Shown in pieces: positions 34,338-44,100 of a DNA stretch of 64,000 bases. Within the stretch, counting starts at the first letter, position 1, and each line of letters begins with the position of its first letter. The notes under the pieces are model-generated. The model did not search any database. It was not told the DNA's origin and worked only from the letters and a program-made list of their open reading frames with translations. This DNA comes from Tetrastigma voinierianum (lineage: Eukaryota > Streptophyta > Magnoliopsida > Vitales > Vitaceae): assembly GCA_016808115.1 (NCBI GenBank), contig JAEQBH010005400.1, positions 62,001 to 126,000 of the forward strand, given 5' to 3'. Both the position numbers and the translations under genes were made by a program.

Positions 34338-35762
34338 TCGATTTCCGCCACAAAGAGGGCCATGCGAATCAACAAAATTTGTATCCTAGGTGTCCCACCG
34401 CCAGCGAGGCTACCGCAAAAGATAGTGGTTCAGGGCCGAACACGGGATGGGTTTTCTTCGTGAAATGAGAAGTGCAGCTGAGTTGAAAATGGTATTTTTG
34501 GATTAAGGTTTTGTTCAAAAATGCTGAGTCGGGATGGTTGCAAACTGCAAATAAATTAAAGGAAAATTTAGAAAAGAAGACTCTGAAGTCTTGGGTCACC
34601 TGATTGATTTTAAGGTGTATTCATGCCCTCGGGTTTGTTTCCTCGTTGGGGATAATGACCTATAGTCTTTTCAAACCTATCTCTGATTCGCTTCTAAAAC
34701 TAAGAACCCTAAATTACTCCCTCATGAGATAGTGTGCATTCATTGAGCATTCAAGTCCCTTACAAGAGTATATACCAAAAGAGGCAACCTAATGCAACTA
34801 ATAGGAGACAATTCATGCATGACAGTGGATCTAAGAATAAGCATCCATCGTGAACCACAAAGCTTGCCAACAATATCACAGGTCGGATCTAGAGGCTTCT
34901 AAACTCCCAGGTGATACAGGAGCTTGCTCTGCTCATAAATGCAAAGTAGATAAATGAGAGGGCATGAAAACTTACTCCAAACCTCCCACTAAAGGACCCT
35001 CCCTCACATGAAAGGGCGAGGCAAGCATCCCTCGAGTTGTCATCCTCAAGGTGTGTTCGGGCAGCCAAGAAAATGAGATAAAAGTTAAGAGAGAGAAGAG
35101 ACAACTGCAACCTAAAACAAAAAGTCATAATAAAGCTTGACCGAAAAATGAAGTTAGTGTTACAAAGTTATAAGGTGGCTTATATAACTAACCCAAATGT
35201 GTGAATACCAAAAATGCCTAAAAATAATATTACAATAAGGACAAATGGTAATTAATCAAAACGCAATGCTTGGGATCAAAAATACCAAAAACACAAAGCT
35301 GAGCACTCTCGCTTATGCAAAGAAATTTCGCTTAGTATAGCGTAAATTTCGCAGCTTTGAATAAATTTTTTAGAGATAGCGTAACTGGAGAATCTCTTTC
35401 GCTAGCAACAAGAATTTCGCTAGCTACCAATTTTGCAGATTGTAAATTTTCGCAATCTTAGCCAAATTTTCGCAATCATATCCAAAATTCCTGCTGCACT
35501 GCCATCTTCATTTTTTGTCATTTCCACTTGATATTTCCTCATTTTGGGTTGATGAAATCACCGAGAATTCTCGCATTCAGCACCAATACGACGTCAGCTT
35601 GGTCGATCAAGTTCCCAAGACCTCGCAAAACTACCCAAACAATCTCAAAACCAAATTAGTAGTACTATGACATGCACATGAAAATTGGTTCACTATATGA
35701 TTAGTGCAAAGCACTCAAACCTATTTTAAATAGGGTTCAAAATAGCACTTTGGGCACTAATC
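34338..35762 (-). mobile_element. 5' LTR of the nested Athila-like element
   Basis: It is paired with 28748-30199 by shared blocks over its whole length, including TTGTATCCTAGGTGTCCCACC, GTTGCAAACTGCAAATAAATT, TTCATGCCCTCGGGTTTGTT and the terminal AGCACTTTGGGCACTAATC. The pair differs by many small indels and substitutions, so the insertion is not recent or the consensus is noisy. Confidence 0.8.
35180..35187 (-). promoter_or_regulatory. TATA box of nested-element 5' LTR
   Basis: TTATATAA within GGCTTATATAACTAACCC, at the position equivalent to 29571 and 60843. The GCGAAATT cluster at 35310-35480 lies upstream in LTR sense. Confidence 0.55.
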
Positions 35763-35767
35763 GAGAT
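35763..35767. repeat. target-site duplication GAGAT (right)
   Basis: Matches 28743-28747 exactly. The LTR ends ...CACTAATC here, lacking the expected final A. Confidence 0.75.
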
Positions 35768-36189
35768 ACACCGCCCCTCTCCGATGCATTCCCCAAGACG
35801 GCTAGGGAATAACATGACCCCACAAAGGAGACTAGGAAAACACAACTCCCACAAGCGTAAAAGGCAGACCGTCTGTGATCTCATAGATCCCCTGAAGACC
35901 ACCAAACTCGACACTTCATCTCACACATCTACCACGTACTACAAAGGCCAAAGTATTCAAAATGTAAACCTTTAGCTATGAAGCCACCATTTATAAGAAG
36001 ATAAAAGCTCCTGGAAACACGTACACAATCCCCTCCAAATCCTCCATCAATCAAAAGATTAAAGACGTTTCGCACCTTTCTCAAGAAAATCGGTCGACGG
36101 TCGCCAAGTAGCGTTTTCCTTCCCCATCACCACATGGATGAGCTTCTGCATCTAACTATACACGCAATGATCGAACTCATCTACTGGCA

Positions 36190-36720
36190 GACAAAGCCAT
36201 CGCTCGTGAGTCGACCACCAGTTACATTGCACCTGTACCGAATGCCACCATTGTCAGCCCATTCACTGCAGACAGCCACGCCGCCTTCGTGAGTCGACCA
36301 CCGCTACATTGCCACTTACCGAACACCACTTCTACTGAACACCACAATCGACGAGCCCATCTACTCCGCACAAAGCCACGCTACCTCGTGGAGTCATCGT
36401 ACCAAAGCATTGCTACCTCTACTGAACGCCCACCTTGATCCAGCTCATCTACTCGCACAGCCACGCCGGTCAGGAGTTGGGACTACCAAAGTTACATTGC
36501 CACCCGCCAATAAACTCCACCATTGACGAAGCTCGTCACTCCCACGCAAGCCACCGCCTCGTGAATTATACCATCTCGTGCCATTACATTGCCACCTCTA
36601 CTGAACGCCACTGTTGGAAATGCCACCATTGACGAGCTCATCTACTCGTGATCGCCACGCCGCTCAGAGTCGCGATCACCAGTTACATTGCCACTATGCT
36701 AGAACGCCTACCATGGCCAT
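36190..36720 (+). repeat. ~90-bp tandem repeat, six units
   Basis: Six imperfect units start with GCCACGCCGCCTCGTGAGTCG-like sequence at about 36195, 36274, 36374, 36459, 36549 and 36653 (spacings 79-104 bp). Each continues with CACCAGTTACATTGCCACC, CTACTGAACGCCACCATT and GACGAGCTCATCTACTCG. It lies between the nested insertion and the antisense ORF, inside the Retand-like element. Confidence 0.8.
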
Positions 36721-36879
36721 AGCCGCAGGAGCTCCGATAGCTCACTCTTTCGACGAAAGCACACACTTACTCCGTACAAGTCACACCTACCCAAGGAGCC
36801 ATCCCGCCCCGCATAACCCACCAACGGAGCCCACATTTCACATGGATCTAGCTCGCCCCAACGGTTCGCAGACCGACAG

Positions 36880-37440
36880 CTCTTCCTAGCAAGCTCATTG
36901 TGACTATAGCTCGCCCCAACTATTCACGTCGACGAGCCTTCCCAACCTGCTCGCATTGACGAGCCTTCCTGGAAGAGCTCACAGGACAAGCTCGCCTAAC
37001 TATTCACGTCAGACAAGCTCTTCCTTAACTGTTTCAGATTGACGAGCTCCCACTAACCGTTCACGTGGACGAGCTCGCCCCAACTGTCAGACATTGACGA
37101 GCCCCCAAAGAACACAACACAAACACAAGAAGTCACCAATAGAGCCCACTAACTTCAAATTGACGCTTCAACAATTCATCGCAGGACACACAGATCATGC
37201 AGCCTAAAGAATTAGTTCAAATCATGCAAGTCAGCCAATGGAGGTCAGCAAATTTCAGATTGACAAGCTCGCTAAAAACAAGTCATGGAACTGGCTGAAT
37301 CGACGATCAGTAAAACAAATAACAAAGACCAGCAAATTAATTTGACGAGCCCCGCCTCATACAAGCCGCATAATCTAAATCGCCACCAGACGACTCAACC
37401 CACGAAGCCTCAACGACTCAGTCTGACGAGCTTAATTGCC
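36880..37440 (+). repeat. short GACGAGCTCGCCCCAACTGTTCACG repeat array
   Basis: About ten degenerate units of roughly 25-35 bp centred on GACGAGCTCGCC(C)AACT(G/A)TTCACG, dense at 36890-37105 and sparser to 37440. They share the GACGAGCTC word with the 90-bp array next to it, so the two may be related by local duplication. Confidence 0.7.
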
Positions 37441-37571
37441 CAACTCAGACCCTCAATTCGGGCCGTACAATTCATGAAGAAAAGCGAAAATACTACAGTG
37501 AGAACGCAGACGATAAAAAATGAATATTTATTAAAAGGAGAGCTACATATGTCTCGGGCCCCTGGGCCCGA

Positions 37572-39830
37572 CTAAAGGCAAGTATACATAGAAGAAAAAA
37601 TATAAAAGTCGATATCAAAGCGGCAGAAATGAATACAGATTTCAGGGCGCTGCCAGGGAGGAGCAGACGACGAAGAAGGATAATGGGCTTCAACAGGAGT
37701 ATCCGGTTCGTGAGAATAGTCTGCAGAGAAAGACTCCTCTGCATCCTCGTCACTTGGGAGATCAAAGTTGAAGTCCAAATCAGGGTAGACGTTAACGGCC
37801 TTCCACTGAAAAACGAGCCACCCAGAGGCCCACTGAGCACTGGCTTGGTCCCTCAATATGCTAATAACATCATCCTCTGGGCAAACTAAGGATATTTGCT
37901 GGTGAAGATCCCTGCAATCTGCGACACTCTTCATTCAGCCGCTCCCGTCACCCCACAAACCCCGTAAGCCTCACGACGAGCCGCCCCAGCGCCCGGCCCC
38001 GGAGGCTCCCCGCGAGAGAGCTGTCGGCTGGCTACGCTACTTTATCACCCATATCGCTCAGCTGGCCGCGACGTTAGCCCTCTTGAGCTCCCAGCCGCCA
38101 GGATGTGATGAGCTCATCCCCAACCGTCAGTTCTTCCGTATCGAGGATCGTACTTAACTCCGGTCCCACGTCATTCAAAGACAACATGGAGCTCACCCCA
38201 GACCTTCTGAAGCTCACCTTCAACCGCTGCCAAGCTACTTCGAACTTCATCCTCTCTACTTCCACTCAGCACGAGCCGACGCAGTGATGCTTTAAATCGA
38301 CGGAGTCTCTCCACCTTTCGCCATACGGCCGTGGCCCGTTCGCAGCCGGTCCACTCGAAGAAAGAGAGGCCACCTTCGCCTTGCAACCGGGCCATTTGCA
38401 TGCTTTTCATTTAGTTTGGCCTTATCGGCCAGACCCTTCAAATGAGTGGCTACCTGCACATCAAACATGAAGTTAACATCCAACACGGGATCAGCCTAAA
38501 AACAGACACTATCAAAACAGGGACTTACCGAGGCAACCCCCTGAAGGGATAGAGCCGCAGCCTCATCACCTGGCAGCTTTCGACCTCCTAAGGTCGAATC
38601 CTTATGACGTGACGAGATTGCACCTCGCCTCGCAAGTTCGGGCGATTGAGGAGCAAAGAATCCTCATCTTCGCCAACTTTTGATTCCAGATTTTTCCCCT
38701 TCAACTCGTTCACCCTTCGAGGAGGTGGCCTAGCACTCTCCGAAGGCGGATTCCAGACGGTAATAGGCATAACCGCCAACGGTTGCTCGACGGCTCCATC
38801 CAAGAGACTCTTTGCCTTTGCAAGCTTTCTGGAAGGGCGAGAGCCTCCATGATCGCAGGAACCCCTACGTAGCGACCAAAAGGCCCGCCTCCAGCCTGAG
38901 CAAGAGAGCCTTGAGACGCCCTAATTTCTGAACCTGACCGAAACTGCCGATTCTCCTGGAGCCTAATTTTTTCCATTTTGCACTCCCGGGCTTCCGAGAC
39001 AAGGTCTCCTAACTGCATTTCAAAATTTCTCCCTGCAGGAGTCGCAGCGTAAGCCCAATTTGGGAGGACTCCACGTGGTGGCGAGGCAAGGGCCTCGGCT
39101 GTGGTAGAACTTGTCGCGGTAAGCCCACTGGGAGGGACTCCACTGTGGATCAAGGCAAGGGCCTCGGGGTTGCAGAACGTGCACTTTAATTCGACACGGG
39201 CCAGAATGCCCGATTTTATCACCCGCATAAAGATCGAGCAGATATCTACAACGTCGTAGCTACAACATTATCTCCAGCACTAAGGTCAAGACGAGCACCT
39301 AGGAAGCATGAGAATATCGCGAGGTCAGAAATATTCAGCAACCTTTACACAAGTTATACCAAAAACAGAGCAAACACTCACGAAGATTTATCAAGGTAGT
39401 CCGCTTCACCTAACGCCTGCAGTGTCAAGTTCCCTTGTTTAAGGATCATTCTAGTTGCGACCACTAACAAAGAAGTAACGTCCCTTCCATGACCTATGAG
39501 AAGAAGGGAGATCAGTGATCACTAGAGGAGCTCCAGAGCGCCTGGAGAAATAAAGGAAGCCCTCGGTAGTCTCCTTTGACTGAAAAGATAGAGGAGCAGA
39601 GGCACCAGGGACGCGAGCCCCGTCCCTGCAAAGGCCAATAGGCCCACCAAAATGCCCTAACCGTTGGGAGCGAGTTGAGAAGGACAAACGTTGAAATGCT
39701 GCAGAACCTTTTTCATAAAGGGATGCAGTGGAAAACGAAGGCCATTGTCAAAGGCGACCTCAAAGAAACATACCATCCCAGGCACGGAGGCTACATCAAA
39801 AGTTAGGACGTCAGGAGTCCATACTCAGAT
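37572..39830 (-). pseudogene. antisense ORF, putative gypsy-type transposon domain
   Basis: On the minus strand, opposite to the element's gag-pol. The N-terminal part near 39790-39690 reads C-F-F-E-V-A-F-D-N-G-L-R-F-P-L-H-P-F, then V-L-Q-H-F-N-V-C-P-S-Q-L. The 39687-39451 frame continues with K-E-T-T-E-G-F-L-Y-F-S, P-S-S-H-R-S-W-K-G-R-Y-F-F-V. This is the signature of the plant putative gypsy-type transposon family (Pfam Transposase_28). A Gln/Glu/Arg-rich, coiled-coil-like middle lies at about 39230-38070. The C-terminus at 37934-37572 has P-D-L-D-F followed by an acidic tail (D-E-D-A-E-E). Such ORFs occur near the 3' end of Tat-lineage elements; their function is unknown. Broken by frameshifts and stops. 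Confidence 0.75.
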
Positions 39831-40559
39831 GCCAGGGGGAGGTCGATAACGTCGCAGCGTATTCCTGACACGGCTGACCGACTTTGCTAGGTCCCATGTC
39901 ACAAGATGTTGAGCGCGCATTTGAGGTAATCCGACCCCTGTGATATTTAATTAGGTTTATTTTCCCTTTTATCCTATCCAAGGGAAGAGGAGGCGCCCTT
40001 AAATATCATGGGTTCAACCATGGTCGAACGCCGGAAACATCCCTTTAACCCGTCTGTAATCGCAAATAACCAAGAGTCATCGCTAATACATGTGCCAAAG
40101 AAGAGCGACCCGGACCCATAATCAAAGCGAACAGTAAAAACGAAACCCAATCAATTTAACCCTAGCGCCTCGTTGTACTAATGGAAGAAAAACCAAAAAG
40201 TTAGAGACGCAGTGATCCCAAGAATAAGACGGAAGAAGCTATCTTAGGAAGAATGCCGAAAAGACTTCACACAAAAGGGTCAAATGTAGAACTCGGGAGC
40301 AAATAAAGTACGAGATCGCTAAGAGGTTGGAGGACTGTAGAAGCACAAGACAAGAGGGAGGTTTGCGAAAGAAAACCGAAAGAAATGTGTTAAGAGGTAG
40401 GGGAAACAAGTCACACAACCCAAGAGTCATCATTATCACAAGACAAATGATCGCATCTAATTAAGCCCTAATCATCCAGCCCCCAAGCAGATACGTGGAA
40501 GTTAAGCACCTGATAATAGAAACGTTACACTTTGCCCACGTAGACACCGTGTATTACAA
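39831..40559 (+). other. spacer between antisense ORF and 3' LTR
   Basis: A possible 5' leader and promoter region of the antisense ORF. No domain or repeat was seen. A short T-rich tract (39958-39978) is the only feature. Confidence 0.35.
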
Positions 40560-40574
40560 GGGCTGGGGGGCAAC
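40556..40574 (+). other. polypurine tract of the Retand-like element
   Basis: ACAAGGGCTGGGGGGCAAC immediately precedes the LTR start GATGGTTTGAAAA. It is a G-rich plus-strand priming tract as expected before a 3' LTR. Confidence 0.65.
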
Positions 40575-41294
40575 CGATGGTTTGAAAATAAGGCTCGCAA
40601 GCCCACATCGTGTGCCCGAAAGAGGCCAGTCCAATGAAGCACGATGTCCGCTTAGTTGAACCCAAAGGAGGAACTTTGCCCAATGAGGCACTCAAGCCTT
40701 TCTAAAACTAACACTAAATTTTCAAATACCTGTGCGGTCCAACCCGCTGGGCCCAAAGGCCGATTATGGTAAGTCTCCCAAAGGGTTGGGAAACAGAATA
40801 AACCCCAATAATATATTATTCCGAAAATCCTACCAAATCTCATCAATAAGGAAGGAAGACTATCTCAAGTAAACTACTCTTTCTATATCTTGTACCAAAC
40901 TGGAGTACGGACTATATTAAGAAAATATCTCATCCAATGGAAGGACTTCTAATCACCATCCAACTCGGGTTGAACATCTACTATAAATACAGTGGCTACC
41001 TCAGCGGTGAAGTGCTGTACACTCACATTCTTAGACATACTGTATGCAACACCTTCGCCTCTGCGCCTCCTTCTTGTAGTTAAACCCACTTATGACGGAG
41101 CGGCCACTCGGCACACCCGCGACCCCCTCTTCCTTGTTTTTGGCAGAGGAGTGCATGGGCCCGTGAGCCGGCAGACCAACGGTGCAGCAATCCAACTCAG
41201 CCTGCACGATCCCGACGCGACATCCCAAATTTCGCCAACATCCAGTCCAAATCTAACGACCCCACGCTCCACCCCAGCTCAACAAAAGGCATCA
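40575..41294 (+). mobile_element. 3' LTR of the Retand-like element
   Basis: It runs from (C)GATGGTTTGAAAATAAGGCTC to AAAAGGCATCA, about 720 bp. It pairs with 22376-23055 by shared blocks and the TATAAATA box at 40982. The bases after its end, CTGGCGATATACTATGGGC, faintly resemble a primer-binding site and could indicate former tandem arrangement, but the resemblance is weak. Confidence 0.7.
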
Positions 41295-41613
41295 CTGGCG
41301 ATATACTATGGGCATGAATAAAATACACTATAAGAGCCTTTTGGGGAGCCCAAACAAAAACCATAAGGGCTTATGCCCAAAATGGACAATACCTTACCAA
41401 TATGGATGGGGAAAAGTGTTCAAGAGGTTTCCCAACAAGGTCTTTATTTATTTATTTACTTCTTTTCACTATGCATATAACATTGTAGTACTATTGTCTT
41501 ATAAGGATTCGAACTTGAAACCTCCCATGAACAATATATATATAATCGAAGACTTCCTTTGATTCAAATCGTCAATGAAAATCACAAACCAACTCAATTA
41601 AGCATAGTAATAT
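41295..41613. other. short unassigned spacer
   Basis: About 320 bp between the Retand-like 3' LTR and the CACTA terminus. It contains GGGCTTATGCCCAAAATGGACAATACC, wording common in plant gypsy LTRs, and a tRNA B-box-like AGGATTCGAAC. No gene was seen. Confidence 0.3.
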
Positions 41614-41630
41614 CACTACAAAAAAATAGC
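41614..41630 (+). repeat. left terminal inverted repeat of CACTA element
   Basis: CACTACAAAAAAATAGC; its first 11 bases match the inverted right end at 57570. Confidence 0.75.
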
Positions 41631-42039
41631 AAAATAGTAACACAATCGTGACTACAAAATATTATCAATTTAGTGAATTATTTGATTGATCAAATCGTAT
41701 AATCATCACAAAGCTCCTCCAAACCTTATCTCTAGTGATGTACATTGTGGACTACAATTAGTGACTATATCCTCGTGGGTCATCAACACATCACATAGTT
41801 TGTCATCGATCAACATCACATAACATGTGGTTTCATCGACACAAATTACATGAAGTTTAGAACATCGAATGCTAATGGTTACAGATTGCAACATCGACAT
41901 CAACACATATTCATTCTCCTCCTCCTTCCTCAGATCACCCTCCACTCACCACATAAAGCAGCCTTGTTTCACATCCCGATTATAGGAATTCTCTCAAATT
42001 TCCAGCATTTGGGAGTAATTATTTTAATTTTGTATTTTA

Positions 42040-42860
42040 AAAGTTAAATCAGATACCAAACTCAAAATTCATAAAGAAATTTAATACCTTAGAATTCAGC
42101 GAAATCTCTTCTAGTTACTGCTTTCAATACATTTCACTCAATGACGCAAATGCTTCATTCCTCCTAATTTAAAGAATTTTAGGGGCCTCTAGTCATTTAG
42201 TAAATTTATTATTAAATTTTTTATTTTTAAAAAAGTTTAAATTAGGATACCAACTTCAAAATCATATAAAGAATTTTCATTTATTATAATTCAAAGAAAC
42301 TCTTTCAGTTACTGTTACGAGATTCGACCTTAATTTATCGTTAGCTGTTTCATTATCCGAATTTGTGGAATTTTCTAGACTTCCCCTACTCATTATAGTA
42401 ATTTATTATTAAATTTTATATTTTTAAAAAATTTAAATTCAGATACCAAACTTCAAAATTTATAAAGAATTCTCAATGCCTAGACTTTAGCTTAAACTTT
42501 TCTAGTTACTGTTACTAGACGACTCAACTACTACCTGCTTTCATATCCGAATTTCTAAAATTAGGCTTCCTCGACTCATTTTTTAGTTATTATTATTCAA
42601 TTTGATATTTTAAAAGTTTAACTTCTCAGATACCAAACTTCAAAAATTCATAAAGAATTCTCAATGTCAGAATTCAAATAAACTTTTCTGAGTTGCTCGT
42701 TCATGAGGACTGACTCACACAGCCTGTTTCATCATCCTAACTCTAGGGAATTTTCTAAGCTTCCCTAAGTCATTTTAGTAATTTATTATTTAATTTTATA
42801 GTTTTAAAAAGTTTAAATTTTAGTAAAGTTTAAACTCTCATTATACCAAACCCTTTTGGC
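42040..42860 (+). repeat. ~190-bp tandem repeat near CACTA left end
   Basis: Four to five units anchored by (C)AGATACCAAACTTCAAAATTCATAAAGAATT at about 42049, 42246, 42439 and 42625, plus a final partial one at 42840. Each unit continues with TCTAGTTACTGTTACGAG-, a GGAATTTTCTAGRCTTCCC block and TAGTAATTTATTATTAAATTTTATATTTTTAAAA. Confidence 0.75.
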
Positions 42861-43369
42861 CTATGTCATTTTCCCCCTTTCTCGCTCTTTTTCTCTTCTC
42901 CACGAAGCCCTACGCCTTCACAATTTTTCTTCAACACTCTGCACTGCTATCTCGCTGACATCATTCCATCACCGCCAAGAGAAGACCAAAAACATTTCAG
43001 AGCTCCCAACTTCCAAATAAAGCCTTTTGTTTAACTTATTCTTTTATTATTCTCTCTTTGAAATTTCATCAAAAAATTACCATTTCAAATACATTCAGAT
43101 GGTTTCTCCTAAATTTGCATTAAATCTGAAATTTCTCAAAAATATGAAAAAACAAATGTCTGGGAACATAATTTCTTTTCGCAAATATACGACACCTAAG
43201 AGAAAATAATGACACTACTACAAAATTAAAATTTATGTCGTTGTTTGAATATGATTAAATTTTAGAATGAAACTTAATTTGAAAATTTGAAAATCTTATG
43301 ACACGTTTAATAGATTTTAGAATGAAAGTGTCTTATTTGAAATGATACAAAAACCTTTTACACGTTTTT

Positions 43370-44100
43370 AAATAGATTTTTTCCTTGTGGCTCAGTTCTC
43401 TTCTTCTTCGATCTTCCCCAAATTCTAACCTTAATCTCTTTTCTGCCTCATCTTCCTTTCACCTTCCATCCATTCCATCTTCTCCCTCTACCTTAAAATT
43501 CTTCGTGAAAAGAGAAAGATAGAAGAAGCACCATAATAGCTAAATTTGAAGTGGGAGAGAGGATTAAGATGAATTTGAAGTAGAAGAGGACGTGTGGGAA
43601 AGAGGGGAAGGATCTGGAAGTAGGTGGATATGAGTGTGAGGGTGGTAAGATGAAGACAACTTGTATTTTTATGAAGATGGGAGATTAGAATCGGCTTTTC
43701 CCCCTTCCTTTCTCTACTACGAATATTGCTGGTGTTTCCCAAACGAGTTGTGTGAGACTTTGAGTTGCAAGATCCTCGGATTTCCTTCCCCTTCGAGGTA
43801 TTTTTCTATTTATTATATAGTTTTTGGTGTTAAAGCCATGTTTTTTTCCTTTCTATCATAAGGGTTTCCTTGATGTTTCCATTTTGATCATAGCTTGATT
43901 GGCCATGATACTTTGTTCTTCCATTTTGTACTCTGTTGTTTTGGTTTGGTTTGCTTGCACAGAGGAAGCCTAGGGTTTGAATCAGTGGACATCGAGGGGT
44001 CCCTCGTCGAGCTTCATCGAATTGGAAAGATACCAATGTCATGGGAGGAGTCAATGAGCTTGTGGGTAGAAGAAGGCGAGCATCACAGTTGGTAGTTTTA
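43370..44100 (+). other. gene-like but unassigned segment inside the CACTA element
   Basis: A CT-rich block (43385-43490) resembling a 5' untranslated leader is followed by coding-like sequence. A clear splice-acceptor context, TTTGCTTGCACAG at about 43960, precedes an open frame to 44092 (reading R-G-S-L-G-F-E-S at its start). No family is recognised. It could be a captured host exon or an upstream exon of the element's own genes. Confidence 0.25.

Larger units (their letters stand above)
28748..35762 (-). mobile_element. nested Athila-like element, deletion derivative
   Basis: Two LTRs of the same family (28748-30199 and 34338-35762) in the same orientation, a PBS and a PPT in minus-strand order, and 5-bp GAGAT duplications define a complete insertion of about 7.0 kb. 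Inside (minus sense) are gag and protease only. Reverse transcriptase, RNase H and integrase are absent between the protease end (about 31600) and the PPT (30200), so the copy is non-autonomous. The remaining 1.36 kb is 3' noncoding sequence shared with 63480-64000. It sits in the GA tract/tandem-repeat zone of the Retand-like element. Confidence 0.8.
22376..41294 (+). mobile_element. Tat/Retand-like gypsy element, split by nested insertion
   Basis: A single large element: 5' LTR (22376-23055), gag-PR-RT-RH-IN (about 23600-28260), GA-rich tail, tandem-repeat arrays, antisense ORF, polypurine tract and 3' LTR (40575-41294). Without the 7.0-kb insertion (28748-35762) its length is about 11.9 kb. 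Both LTRs begin with GATxGTTTGAAAA-like sequence, share blocks in order and have the same TATAAATA box. Order and orientation match Tat-lineage elements of the Retand type, known to carry tandem repeats and an extra ORF near the 3' end. No clear target duplication was found (AGTAT left, CTGGC right). Confidence 0.75.

Noticed and set aside
41295..41315. Primer-binding-site-like CTGGCGATATACTATGGGC after the Retand 3' LTR, suggesting a second tandem copy
   Set aside because: The similarity is weak and no gag or leader follows; only the Athila-like case at 12799 is convincing.
41490..41540. tRNA-like B box (AGGATTCGAAC)
   Set aside because: No acceptor stem, A box or cloverleaf can be drawn around it; it may be a chance word or an old SINE trace.
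43213..43227. CACTACTACAAAATT as an alternative CACTA left end
   Set aside because: The right end CACTACAAAAACAG matches 41614 better, and subterminal GTGACTACAAA motifs lie next to 41614.
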